A DNA stretch of 64,000 nucleotides from assembly GCF_030063415.1 (NCBI RefSeq), contig NZ_JASITA010000002.1, positions 186,001 to 250,000 on the forward strand. Reading direction: 5' to 3'. Every line of letters starts with the position of its first letter. The first letter of the stretch is position 1. The notes under the pieces were generated by a model, which worked only from the letters and a program-made list of their open reading frames with translations, did no database searches and was not told where the DNA came from. This document shows positions 44,421 through 52,605 of the stretch, piece by piece. Origin of the DNA: Streptomyces sp. H27-C3. GTDB taxonomy: Bacteria; Actinomycetota; Actinomycetes; Streptomycetales; Streptomycetaceae. Both the position numbers and the translations under genes were made by a program.

Positions 44421-44653
44421 ACGAGAATCTTGCTGTGTACGAGCTCGACGAGCTGACCGACGGTGTCCCGCGAGGTCAGTGCGGCGTCCCCGAGGTCGAT
44501 CTCGAGACGGTCCTCGATGAGGAGCCGGAATTCCTCCAGGGCCAGGGAGTCCATGCGCAGTTGGTGGAGCGACACCTCGGGCTGGACGGCTGCGGGATCG
44601 ACTCCGAATTTCTGCACCATGAGCGTGCTGACTTCTTCTGCCGCACTCACCAT
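44417..44653 (-). CDS. acyl carrier protein
   Basis: 78 residues with the phosphopantetheine-attachment motif RMDSLALEEF (Ser36) and the usual helical pattern (FGVDPAAVQPEVSLHQL before, SRDTVGQLVELV after). ATG 44653 with AAGGAG six bases upstream. First gene of the ACP-KS-hydrolase unit, dedicated to the adjacent KS judging by the 4-base overlap. Confidence 0.9.
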   Translation of the reverse strand: MVSAAEEVSTLMVQKFGVDPAAVQPEVSLHQLRMDSLALEEFRLLIEDRLEIDLGDAALTSRDTVGQLVELVHSKILV

Positions 44654-44741
44654 TCGGCACTCCTTCGCATTCGTACACGATGTTGCCAACCGCATGTTGG
44701 TGCGTACGTGTCGGCGAATCTGGCTGAGTTGAACGGCAACC

Positions 44742-44747
44742 TTTATA
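44742..44747 (-). promoter_or_regulatory. -10 candidate for ACP operon
   Basis: TATAAA on the minus strand, about 90 bases before the ACP start, is unusually AT-rich for this genome. CCAAC-CGCAT-GTTGG (44686-44700) between it and the gene is a possible operator. Confidence 0.4.
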
Positions 44748-44842
44748 CGCGCTCACCCGGACGGTCTCTTACATCGTTCGCTCAATGCGGTGAGTAATCG
44801 CTTCTGTGTACGAAGCCTCAAGTGCCTTTCGGGGCACCGGCG

Positions 44843-45640
44843 TTACCGATCGAATACGACGGTCACCGGCGCGTGGTCCGACCAGCGGAGGTCGTGACTG
44901 GCCGCCCGTTCGACGTACGCCTTGACGGCCCGATCCGCCAGCCTGCCGGTCGCCACCGCGTAGTCGATGCGCCAGCCCGAGTCATTGTCGAAGGCCCTGC
45001 CGCGATACGACCACCAGGAATACGGGCCCTCCTGGTCCGGGTGCAGCGCGCGCACCACGTCGACGTACGCCGCCTCCTCGAAGACCTGCGTGAGCCAGGC
45101 CCGCTCCTCGGGCAGGAACCCGGAGTTCTTCTTGTTCGCCTTCCAGTTCTTGAGGTCGGCCTCCTGGTGGGCGATATTCCAGTCGCCGCACACCAGCACC
45201 TCGCGCCCGTCGGCCGCGGCGCGCTCCTTCAGCCCCTGGAGATACGGCAGGAATTCCGCCATGAACCGGATCTTCTCGTCCTGCCGCTCCGTGCCGACCT
45301 CACCGGAGGGCAGGTAGAGGCTGGCGACCGTGACGCCGGGGAGGTCCACCTCGACATACCGACCGCTCCCGTCGAATTCACTGCTGCCGAAGCCGACCCG
45401 CGTGCGCTCCGGCGCCCGCCGCGTATAGAGCGAGACGCCCGCGCGCCCCTTGGCGGCCGCGGGGGCGTGCACGACATGCCAGCCCGCCGGTTCGCGCACC
45501 TCGTCCGGGAGCTGGTGCGGCTCGGCCCGTACCTCCTGGAGACAGATCACATCGGCCGAGGTCTCCGCCAGCCAGGGCACAAAACCCTTTTTCGCGGCGG
45601 CGCGCAGCCCGTTCACATTTACGCTGGTCACAGTGAGCAT
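44843..45640 (-). CDS. xthA: exodeoxyribonuclease III
   Basis: 265-residue AP endonuclease/3'-5' exonuclease of base-excision repair. Motifs: TVTSVNVNGLRAA, VICLQEVRA (metal-binding Glu), CGDWNIAHQEADL, and the C-terminal WSDHAPVTVVFD with the catalytic Asp-His. ATG 45640 (MLTVTSVN). Convergent with nothing nearby; divergent from the GNAT gene. Confidence 0.95.
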   Translation of the reverse strand: MLTVTSVNVNGLRAAAKKGFVPWLAETSADVICLQEVRAEPHQLPDEVREPAGWHVVHAPAAAKGRAGVSLYTRRAPERTRVGFGSSEFDGSGRYVEVDLPGVTVASLYLPSGEVGTERQDEKIRFMAEFLPYLQGLKERAAADGREVLVCGDWNIAHQEADLKNWKANKKNSGFLPEERAWLTQVFEEAAYVDVVRALHPDQEGPYSWWSYRGRAFDNDSGWRIDYAVATGRLADRAVKAYVERAASHDLRWSDHAPVTVVFDR

Positions 45641-45692
45641 CCGGGCACAATACCGACATCGAAGCGCAGTCGACCCCGACAATGCATAGCTG

Positions 45693-45698
45693 TACGAT
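45693..45698 (+). promoter_or_regulatory. -10 element for leaderless GNAT transcript
   Basis: TACGAT ends seven bases before the ATG at 45706; GTCGAC (45669-45674) is a possible -35 at 18 bases. Confidence 0.5.
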
Positions 45699-45705
45699 TG
45701 CTCGT

Positions 45706-46191
45706 ATGAATATCCAGACTTGTTCCTACGACCACCCCGACGCGGTCAAGCTCGAAGCCCAGGTGCAGCAGGAATACATGCGGCGCTACGACGACGGCGA
45801 GGGCGACAGCACACCGCTCGACCCCTCCATGTTCGAGCCACCACGGGGCATCTACCTCATCGCGTACGACGACCGGGACCGCGCTGTCGCCACCGGCGCC
45901 TGGCGCTCCCAGGAGGAGAACGGCGAGGGATACGCGGTAGGCGACGCCGAGATCAAGCGCATGTACGTGATACCGGACTGCCGCAGCCTCGGGCTCGCGC
46001 GGCGCATCCTCGCCCTCCTGGAGGCGGACGCCCGCGCGACCGGCCGCATCCGGATGGTGCTGGAGACGGGCACCCAGCAGCCCGAGGCCATCGCCCTGTA
46101 CACGTCGAGCGGTTACCTCCCGACCCCGAAGTTCGGCCACTTCCGCGAGTACGAGGACAGCCGCTGCTTCGCCAAGCCACTCACGCCGTGA
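45706..46191 (+). CDS. GNAT-family N-acetyltransferase
   Basis: 161 residues. Acetyl-CoA-binding region IKRMYVIPDCRSLGLARRIL (motif A, RSLGLA in place of the usual R/Q-x-x-G-x-G/A) and TGTQQPEAIALYTSSGY (motif B) are clear. Substrate unknown. Leaderless start at ATG 45706. Confidence 0.88.
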   Translation: MNIQTCSYDHPDAVKLEAQVQQEYMRRYDDGEGDSTPLDPSMFEPPRGIYLIAYDDRDRAVATGAWRSQEENGEGYAVGDAEIKRMYVIPDCRSLGLARRILALLEADARATGRIRMVLETGTQQPEAIALYTSSGYLPTPKFGHFREYEDSRCFAKPLTP

Positions 46192-46218
46192 TGCCGCCGC
46201 GTGGTCCGCGGGGCGGTC

Positions 46219-46860
46219 CTAGTACGCCGCAGTGAACCTGGTCCGGTGATGCTTGGGCCGCTCCGCCTCGTCCAGCAGCACCACCGCGAGGTCCTCCATG
46301 GAGATCACCGAGTTACCCTCGGCATCGACAAGCAGCTCGTCTGCGCCCGTCCGGTACGTACCGGTACGCTCCCCCGGCTCCAGCAGCGCGGCCGGGCTCA
46401 GATAGGCCCAGTCCACCCCAGGTTCGGCGGCGCGGACCACTTCCAACTGCTCTTTGCACGCCAGCGCGATGGGGCGCCAGGACGCGGGGAAGCCAGGGCC
46501 GTCGATCACGGCGACACCGCCGGCGCCGGGCAGCGTCAGGCTGCCCGCGCCACCGACGACCAGCAGCCGGACGCCGGTACGGGCGACCCCGGCCAGCAGC
46601 GCCTCGGTGGTCGGGCGGAGCTCACCCTCGCGGCCCGGGGCCGGCCGGGTCGCCGTGATCACGAGGTCCTGGCCCGCGCTCAGCGCGGCCACGTCCTCGA
46701 CGCTGGCCGCGTCACCGGCCCTGGCGATGGCGGCGGCGTCCAGCTCATGGAAGCGGGCCGGGTCACGCACCACGGCGGTGACCTCGTGCCCGCGCGACAG
46801 CGCCTCGGCCACCACTCGGCTCCCCAGGTTTCCGGCCGCCCCGAACACGGCGATGCGCAT
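46219..46860 (-). CDS. NAD(P)-binding protein, NmrA/SDR-like
   Basis: 213 residues with an N-terminal Rossmann motif MRIAVFGAAGNLGSRVVAEA and a LLVVGGAGSL strand; no YxxxK dyad. It belongs to the atypical SDR class (YesF/RpfH group), often quinone or NADPH sensors. ATG 46860 with GAGAGGAG eight bases upstream. A 15-bp tandem duplication and a palindrome occur in its leader, so it is probably regulated. Confidence 0.82.
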   Translation of the reverse strand: MRIAVFGAAGNLGSRVVAEALSRGHEVTAVVRDPARFHELDAAAIARAGDAASVEDVAALSAGQDLVITATRPAPGREGELRPTTEALLAGVARTGVRLLVVGGAGSLTLPGAGGVAVIDGPGFPASWRPIALACKEQLEVVRAAEPGVDWAYLSPAALLEPGERTGTYRTGADELLVDAEGNSVISMEDLAVVLLDEAERPKHHRTRFTAAY

Positions 46861-46877
46861 GGCTCGCGCTCCTCTCC

Positions 46878-46907
46878 ACATCTTCACGCATGACATCTTC
46901 ACGCATG
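46878..46907. repeat. perfect 15-bp tandem duplication
   Basis: ACATCTTCACGCATG is repeated exactly once, without spacer, in the leader of the NmrA-like gene. Confidence 0.85.
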
Positions 46908-46908
46908 G

Positions 46909-46928
46909 ATTGCTTAGCTCCAAGCAAT
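46909..46928. promoter_or_regulatory. operator-like inverted repeat
   Basis: ATTGCTTAG-CT-CCAAGCAAT, about 50 bases upstream of the NmrA-like start; spacing and A/T content fit a MarR or HxlR type site, though no such gene is adjacent. Confidence 0.45.
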
Positions 46929-47048
46929 ATACCTTACCGCTAAGCTACTTTCGGGGTCGCGAGCGCCCCGGTTCCAGGAAGTGGGCGACGCGGGCGGCCC
47001 GTACGGCGGAGGGCGGAACTGACGGTCCGACAGACTCGGGGCACAAAA

Positions 47049-47089
47049 ATGAGCTCCCGCCCGATCTGAACGATCGGGCGGGAGCTCAT
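47049..47089 (-). terminator. hairpin after tRNA-Ala
   Basis: ATGAGCTCCCGCCCGATC / GATCGGGCGGGAGCTCAT, 18-bp perfect stem with a 5-base loop, twelve bases beyond the tRNA 3' end. Confidence 0.92.
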
Positions 47090-47101
47090 CAACTGCTGCG
47101 G

Positions 47102-47175
47102 TGGACCTGTGGGGATTTGAACCCCAGACCCCCTCGATGCGAACGAGGTGCGCTACCAGACTGCGCCACAGGCCC
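47102..47175 (-). tRNA. tRNA-Ala (anticodon CGC)
   Basis: 74 bases starting GGGCCTG and ending CAGGTCC-A; acceptor pairs include the G3-U70 wobble that identifies alanine. The anticodon arm is CCTCG-TTCGCAT-CGAGG, giving CGC, which reads GCG. T arm GGGG-TTCAAAT-CCCC. CCA is not encoded. Confidence 0.93.
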
Positions 47176-47235
47176 TTGCAACGAGAGAAACTCTAGCACT
47201 CCGATCGGGGTGCTTGGAAATCCGTTCCCCGCAGG

Positions 47236-48429
47236 TCACTCATTGACCGCGCGGGGTCGGCCGTCGTCCGCGTACTGGTCGAAAAGCGGCGTGCGGCCCC
47301 GGTCGCGGTTGCGTCGCGGTGGAGCGGTGCGCTGACGCGGAGGCTGCTCGGCGGCGGGCGCCGGCTCCGCGTCGGGAGTCGGTTCGGCGGTGCTCGACCG
47401 CGCCGAGCTCCAGGTGTTCGGGTCTCCGAAGTCCACACTGCCCGTGGCGCGCGGCGCGACCGGGGCGGTGACGTACGTCGGCAGCGGGACCGGCACCGGG
47501 TCCCAGCTCTCACCGCGCGCCGAGCCCCGCTCGCGCTCACGCTGCTGATCGACCCACTCCGCGTGGTCCGTCTGCTCCACCAGGGCGCGACGGCCCGCCT
47601 CCTGCGGGGAGACCGCGGGCGCCGGTTCCGGTTCCGGCCGTACGGTGGGCTCCTCGTCCGGCTCCGCGCCGGCCTGGCGCCGCCCCTGGTGCGGGCGGCG
47701 CTCACGCAGCCGCTGCGCCGCCACTTCGGCCCTGCGCCGGTCCATGGTGAAGGCGAAGCGCCGCCGCTCCTGCGTCCGCAGATGCACGATGTACATGCTC
47801 AGCAGGAACGCGGGGATCGCCGGCGCCCACAGGGCGCGCAGGCCGCCGACCGCCGCGACGATCGCGCCCACGGTGAAGACGACGAAGAGGACCACGGTGG
47901 TGCGCCGACGGCGCGCGAGGACCTTCGAGCGCCGGGCCCGTTCGGCGGCTGCGCCGGTAGTGCGCGCGCGCCGCTCCTCTCGTGCGCCCTGCCGCGCACT
48001 CTGGCGCGCGCTCTCCCGCGCCTCTTCGCGCGCGTGCTCCCGCGCGTCTTCCTCCCGTGCTCCTTCTCGTGCTTCTTCGCGCGCCTCCTGGCGTGCTTCC
48101 CGAGCCTTTTCGCGCGCTTCTTCCCGCGCGTCGGGGCGTTCGGTCTGCATCGGGGGCGCGGCAAAGGCCCGGACGTCGACGGAACTCATTCGGTCCGTGA
48201 CGGCATCCGGGTCCACGTCGGGCTGCGCCTCACCAGCGGTGCGGTCCTGCAGCTCCTTGGCGTATCGGCGCTCCATGGCCGCCCGTCCGGACAGCAACCG
48301 GATGGCGGTGCTGAAGCGTTCCGTCGGACGGGCCTCATTGAGCTCGTCCTGCCTGCGGAGCCACATCGGCACCAAGTAGGCGGCCCAGGCCCCGACGATG
48401 ACTGCGTAGATGAGGCCACTGCTACTCAC
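47236..48429 (-). CDS. sepX: SepX/GlpR-like divisome membrane protein
   Basis: 397 residues. A membrane segment at ~5-24 (SSSGLIYAVIVGAWAAYLVP), a conserved LRRQDELNEARPTERFSTAI block, a Glu/Ala/Arg repeat region (~101-153), a pair of membrane segments (~178-217) and a long Pro/Glu-rich cytoplasmic tail. This matches my recollection of SepX, an actinobacterial protein needed for hyphal cross-walls and sporulation septa, and of GlpR, the corynebacterial membrane receptor of gephyrin-like Glp (MoeA homolog). The nearby rimJ-moeA order supports this. GTG 48429 is seven bases after TACGGT, so leaderless. Confidence 0.72.
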   Translation of the reverse strand: MSSSGLIYAVIVGAWAAYLVPMWLRRQDELNEARPTERFSTAIRLLSGRAAMERRYAKELQDRTAGEAQPDVDPDAVTDRMSSVDVRAFAAPPMQTERPDAREEAREKAREARQEAREEAREGAREEDAREHAREEARESARQSARQGAREERRARTTGAAAERARRSKVLARRRRTTVVLFVVFTVGAIVAAVGGLRALWAPAIPAFLLSMYIVHLRTQERRRFAFTMDRRRAEVAAQRLRERRPHQGRRQAGAEPDEEPTVRPEPEPAPAVSPQEAGRRALVEQTDHAEWVDQQRERERGSARGESWDPVPVPLPTYVTAPVAPRATGSVDFGDPNTWSSARSSTAEPTPDAEPAPAAEQPPRQRTAPPRRNRDRGRTPLFDQYADDGRPRAVNE

Positions 48430-48591
48430 ACCCCACACCGTAGAGGGGTCTGCGCTGGGCCATCCGCCAATTGGCCCGGTGTGTCGCACGATCTGGCTGA
48501 TAACTCGAACTTTTTTGTGATTGATCGGATCAGCAGGCTGCTTTTGTGGGTGCGCATACGATCAGTAGGCGATCAATTTCGAACACTTATT

Positions 48592-49218
48592 TCATTTCTG
48601 AGGTGTCCCCGGCCGTGCTCGGCGCCAGCGGGAGAGCAGCCCTTCGGGTACCTCTTCCGCCGTGAGTGCGAAGACCAGATGGTCACGCCATCCACCGTCG
48701 ATGTGGAGATAGCGGGGGCGCAGGCCCTCCTCACGGAATCCGAGTTTTTCCACCACCCTGCGGCTGGGGACGTTCTCGGGGCGAATGCAGACCTCGATGC
48801 GGTGCAGACCGACCGACCTGAAGCAGTGGTCGACGGCGAGGGCGACGGCCGTGGGCATCACACCTCGGCCCGCCACGTCACGGTCGACCCAGTAGCCGAT
48901 GTGCCCCGAGCACATCGACCCCCAGGTGATCCCGGCGACCGTCAACTGGCCCGCCAGCCGACCCCGGTACTCGATGACGAAGGGCAGCATCCGGCCCGCG
49001 TTGGCCTCGGCGCGCAGATGACGGACCATCTGCCGGTAGGTGGGGCGCAGGGCGACCGGGCCCGCGGGGGCGGGCGGCGGGATCGTCGCCTCCCAGGGGC
49101 GCAGCCAGTCGCGGTTGCGCCGGTTGACGTCGCGCCAGTTCCGCTGGTCGCGCAGCCTTATCGGGCGGAGGACGACGTCGCCGTCCGCCAGGTCGACGGG
49201 CCAGGGTGAACCGTTCAG
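48592..49218 (-). CDS. rimJ: RimJ-type ribosomal-protein N-acetyltransferase, likely CTG start
   Basis: 208 residues: [43 protein letters not shown] (motif A), [20 protein letters not shown] and [17 protein letters not shown] are GNAT/RimJ features. Orthologs begin MNxSPWPV; here the aligned codon is CTG (49216-49218), with GGGAG six bases upstream and overlapping the mogA stop as CTGA. No ATG, GTG or TTG lies in frame nearby. It sits in the galU-moeA-moaC-mogA operon, as does rimJ in mycobacteria. Confidence 0.85.
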   Translation of the reverse strand: MNGSPWPVDLADGDVVLRPIRLRDQRNWRDVNRRNRDWLRPWEATIPPPAPAGPVALRPTYRQMVRHLRAEANAGRMLPFVIEYRGRLAGQLTVAGITWGSMCSGHIGYWVDRDVAGRGVMPTAVALAVDHCFRSVGLHRIEVCIRPENVPSRRVVEKLGFREEGLRPRYLHIDGGWRDHLVFALTAEEVPEGLLSRWRRARPGTPQK

Positions 49219-49736
49219 CTCGGGCTCCCGAGTCGCGGGGTGCCGGGGTGGTCGCCGCCCCTGAGCTGGTCGACGGCGTGCGTCAGGAGCCGGTCCAGGA
49301 CTGCGAGGCCGTCGCGCACCCCGCCGGTGGAACCGGGCAGGTTGACGATCAGGGTCCGGCCGGCGACGCCTGCGAGGCCGCGGGAGAGCACGGCGGTAGG
49401 GACCTTCGCCAGCCCCTGGGCGCGGATCGCCTCGGGGATGCCGGGGATCTCGTAGTCGAGGACGCGGCGGGTGGCCTCGGGGGTCCGGTCGGTGGGCGAG
49501 ATGCCGGTGCCGCCGGTGGTGACGATGACGTCGCACGCGGCGGCGACGCCCGCGCGCAGCGCCGCCTCCACCGGGTCGCCGTCCGGGACGACCTCGGGCC
49601 CCGCGACCTCGAAGCCCAGCGCGGTCAGGGCCTCGGCGATCAGCGGGCCGCCCCGGTCGGCGTAGACACCGGCGGACGCCCGGTTGGACGCGGTGACGAC
49701 GAGGGCTCTGAGAGGGGCTCGCTCGGCGGTGGTCAT
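49215..49736 (-). CDS. mogA: molybdopterin adenylyltransferase MogA/MoaB
   Basis: 173 residues; adenylates molybdopterin before metal insertion. Motifs [38 protein letters not shown] and [14 protein letters not shown] are diagnostic. ATG overlaps the moaC stop (ATGA). Cytoplasmic. Confidence 0.92.
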   Translation of the reverse strand: MTTAERAPLRALVVTASNRASAGVYADRGGPLIAEALTALGFEVAGPEVVPDGDPVEAALRAGVAAACDVIVTTGGTGISPTDRTPEATRRVLDYEIPGIPEAIRAQGLAKVPTAVLSRGLAGVAGRTLIVNLPGSTGGVRDGLAVLDRLLTHAVDQLRGGDHPGTPRLGSPS

Positions 49737-50212
49737 GAACGGCTCCAGTCGCCGGACTTGCCGCCCGTCTTCTCCTCGACCCGGACATCGGTGATGACCG
49801 CGCCCTTGTCGACCGCCTTCACCATGTCGATGACGGTGAGCGCGGCGACCGTGACAGCGGTCAGCGCCTCCATCTCGACGCCCGTACGATCGGTCGTGCG
49901 CACCGTGGCGGCGATCTCCACGGCGTCGTCGGCGACGGACAGGTCGAGCTTCACGCCGGAGAGCGCCAGCGGATGGCACAGCGGGATCAGGTCGGGCGTC
50001 CGCTTGGCGCCCATGATGCCCGCGATACGTGCCGTGGCGAGCGCGTCGCCCTTGGGGACGCCCTCACCGCGCAGCAGCTCGACGACGCGCGGCGAGACGA
50101 GAACACGTCCGGTGGCACGGGCGGTGCGCGCGGTGACGTCCTTGGCCGATACGTCGACCATGCGGGCCGCGCCCGCCTCGTCGATGTGGGTGAGCCGTTC
50201 GTGCGTACTCAT
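49733..50212 (-). CDS. moaC: cyclic pyranopterin monophosphate synthase
   Basis: 159 residues; second step of molybdenum-cofactor synthesis. Core sequence [36 protein letters not shown] and [20 protein letters not shown] (catalytic Asp/Lys) is typical. Ends with a 4-base overlap with mogA. Confidence 0.94.
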   Translation of the reverse strand: MSTHERLTHIDEAGAARMVDVSAKDVTARTARATGRVLVSPRVVELLRGEGVPKGDALATARIAGIMGAKRTPDLIPLCHPLALSGVKLDLSVADDAVEIAATVRTTDRTGVEMEALTAVTVAALTVIDMVKAVDKGAVITDVRVEEKTGGKSGDWSRS

Positions 50213-50274
50213 TACGTGTGGCGCTCCCGGTCAGGGCCTGTGAGGGCAGACACGCTACCCCCACCGGACCCCTG

Positions 50275-51615
50275 TCACCCGAGCAGGACCACAACGACCT
50301 CCGCGCCGGGCTCCAGCGAGGTGGTCTCCTCGGGAACGGTGATCAGCGCGTCGGCCAGGGCGAGGGCCGCGACCAGGTGCGATCCGGCGCCGCCGACGGG
50401 CGTGACGGTGCCCGACTCCTCGTCGTACGTACCGCGCAGGAACTGGCGTTTGCCCGCCGGGGAGCCGAGCGGCTTGTCGGCGCGCAGCGTGGCGCGGGCC
50501 GTGGGGCGGTGGACGTCCTTGAGGCCCATCAGGGCGCGGATCGCGGGACGCACGAACAGCTCGAAGGAGACGTACGAAGAGACCGGATTGCCGGGGAGCG
50601 CCAGCAACGGGGTGTGGTCGGGGCCGATGGAGCCGAAGCCCTGGGGCTTGCCCGGCTGCATCGCGAGCTTGCGGAAGTCGATGCCGCTGCCCGGCTCGTC
50701 CTCGTCGCCGACGGACGAGAGCGCCTCCTTGACCACGTCGTACGCGCCGACGCTGACGCCACCGGTGGTGACGATCATGTCGGCCCGGATCAGCTGGTCC
50801 TCGATGGTGGCGCGGAGCGTCTCGGCGTCGTCGGTGACGGCACCGACGCGGTAGGCGATGGCTCCGGCGTCCCGGGCGGCGGCGGTCAGCGCGAAGCTGT
50901 TGGAGTCGTAGATCTGCCCCTGGCCCAGCTCCTCGCCGGGCTGGACCAGCTCGCTGCCGGTCGACAGGACGACGACGCGGGGGCGCGGGCGGACCATGAC
51001 GGTGGCGCGGCCGATGGCGGCAAGCAGTCCGATCTGCGGCGGGCCCACGATCGCGCCGGCCTCCAGGGCGAGGTCGCCGGCCTGGACGTCGCTGCCGCGG
51101 GCGCGCACATGGGCTCGGGCCTCGACGGGGCGATGGACACGGACTTCGCCCGACGCGTCCTCGGGCGAGGCGCTGTGCGCGCGCATCGTGGCGGCGGGGC
51201 CGCCGCCCGTACCGCCGTCGGTCCACTCGACCGGGACGACGGCCTCGGCGCCGGGCGGCAGCGGGGCTCCGGTCATGATGCGGGCGGCCTCGCCGGGGCC
51301 GACGGTGAGCAGCTCGCCACTACCGGCCGCCACATCGCCGATCACCGTGAGGACGGCGGGGAACTCCTCGCTCGCGCCCGCCACATCGGCGGTGCGCACC
51401 GCGTACCCGTCCATCGAACTGTTGTCGAAGGGGGGCAGCGCCACGGGCACCGTCACGTCCTCGGTGAGGACACAGCCCTGGGCGTCCGGCAGTTGCAGCT
51501 CGATGGGTTCGAGCGGGCGGACCGCGGCGAGGATGTCCTCCAGGTGCTCGTCCACCGACCAGATGTGGCCGTCCTGTCCGGTGGACGCTGCCGGCGACGC
51601 TGTGGTGCTGCTCAA
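50275..51615 (-). CDS. moeA: gephyrin-like MoeA protein (possible Glp role)
   Basis: 446 residues. MoeA domains: N-terminal SVDEHLEDILAAVRPLEP, ALPPFDNSSMDGYAVRTADV (metal-insertion aspartate), VVVLSTGSELVQPGEELGQG and DMIVTTGGVSVGAYDVV, and the C-terminal LPGNPVSSYVSFELFVRP. It should insert molybdate. The alternative is the gephyrin-like Glp, which pairs with the membrane receptor GlpR/SepX in actinobacterial division; the gene neighbourhood matches that. TTG 51615 is the start (GAGGAG ten bases upstream), five bases after galU. Confidence 0.9.
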   Translation of the reverse strand: MSSTTASPAASTGQDGHIWSVDEHLEDILAAVRPLEPIELQLPDAQGCVLTEDVTVPVALPPFDNSSMDGYAVRTADVAGASEEFPAVLTVIGDVAAGSGELLTVGPGEAARIMTGAPLPPGAEAVVPVEWTDGGTGGGPAATMRAHSASPEDASGEVRVHRPVEARAHVRARGSDVQAGDLALEAGAIVGPPQIGLLAAIGRATVMVRPRPRVVVLSTGSELVQPGEELGQGQIYDSNSFALTAAARDAGAIAYRVGAVTDDAETLRATIEDQLIRADMIVTTGGVSVGAYDVVKEALSSVGDEDEPGSGIDFRKLAMQPGKPQGFGSIGPDHTPLLALPGNPVSSYVSFELFVRPAIRALMGLKDVHRPTARATLRADKPLGSPAGKRQFLRGTYDEESGTVTPVGGAGSHLVAALALADALITVPEETTSLEPGAEVVVVLLG

Positions 51616-51619
51616 GGTG

Positions 51620-52522
51620 CTACATCTCCTCGGTGACGTAACTGCGAAGCCAGGTCCGGAAGTCCGGGCCCAGGTCTTCACGTTCGCACGCGAGTCTGAC
51701 AATGGCACGCAGATAGTCGCCGCGGTCACCGGTGTCATAGCGCCGGCCCTTGAAGACGACGCCGTGCACCGGGCCGCCGACCGTCTCGTCCTGGGCCAGC
51801 TCCTGGAGGGCGTCGGTGAGCTGGATCTCGCCGCCGCGGCCGGGCTCGGTCTTGCGCAGTATTTCGAAGACACCGGGGTCCAGGACATAACGGCCGATGA
51901 TCGCGTAGTTGCTGGGCGCGTCGGCCGGGTCGGGCTTCTCGACGAGACCGGTGATCCGTACGACATCGCTGTCCCCGGTCGCCGCGACGGCCGCGGAGCC
52001 GTAGAGGTGGATCTGCTCGCGGTCGACCTCCATGAGGGCGATCACGCTGCCGCCGTGCTCCTCCTGGACCTGGATCATCCGGGACAGCAGGGGGTCGCGC
52101 GGGTCGATCAGGTCGTCACCGAGGAGTACGGCGAAGGGCTGGTCACCGACGTGCGGCGCGGCGCACAGCACCGCGTGGCCCAGGCCCTTGGGGTCGCCCT
52201 GGCGGACGTAGTGCATGGTGGCGAGGTCGCTCGACTCCTGCACTCTTGCCAGGCGTTCGGCATCGCCCTTGCGCCCCAGAGCCGACTCCAGCTCGTAGTT
52301 GCGGTCGAAGTGGTCCTCAAGGGGGCGCTTGTTGCGGCCGGTCACCATGAGAACGTCGGAGAGACCGGAGGCCGCGGCCTCCTCGACCACGTATTGGATG
52401 GCCGGCTTGTCCACGACGGGCAGCATCTCTTTGGGAGTGGCCTTCGTCGCCGGCAGGAATCGGGTTCCGAGACCGGCGGCGGGGATGACAGCCTTGCTGA
52501 TCCTGGGGCGGGACTGAGTCAT
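51620..52522 (-). CDS. galU: UTP-glucose-1-phosphate uridylyltransferase
   Basis: 300 residues; makes UDP-glucose for cell-wall and glycan precursors. Nucleotide-binding signature AVIPAAGLGTRFLPATKATPKEML, AIQYVVEEAAASG, LLGDDLID and VEKP are present. ATG 52522; first gene of the galU-moeA-moaC-mogA-rimJ run. Complements galT/galE at the other end of the window. Confidence 0.95.
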   Translation of the reverse strand: MTQSRPRISKAVIPAAGLGTRFLPATKATPKEMLPVVDKPAIQYVVEEAAASGLSDVLMVTGRNKRPLEDHFDRNYELESALGRKGDAERLARVQESSDLATMHYVRQGDPKGLGHAVLCAAPHVGDQPFAVLLGDDLIDPRDPLLSRMIQVQEEHGGSVIALMEVDREQIHLYGSAAVAATGDSDVVRITGLVEKPDPADAPSNYAIIGRYVLDPGVFEILRKTEPGRGGEIQLTDALQELAQDETVGGPVHGVVFKGRRYDTGDRGDYLRAIVRLACEREDLGPDFRTWLRSYVTEEM

Positions 52523-52605
52523 GGGCAGAACGATATCCGTTGCGTATGGGCGGAAGATTAGGCTCCGGTCAATAAATTCTCATACGAGGGGTTTGTGAAG
52601 CCGCT

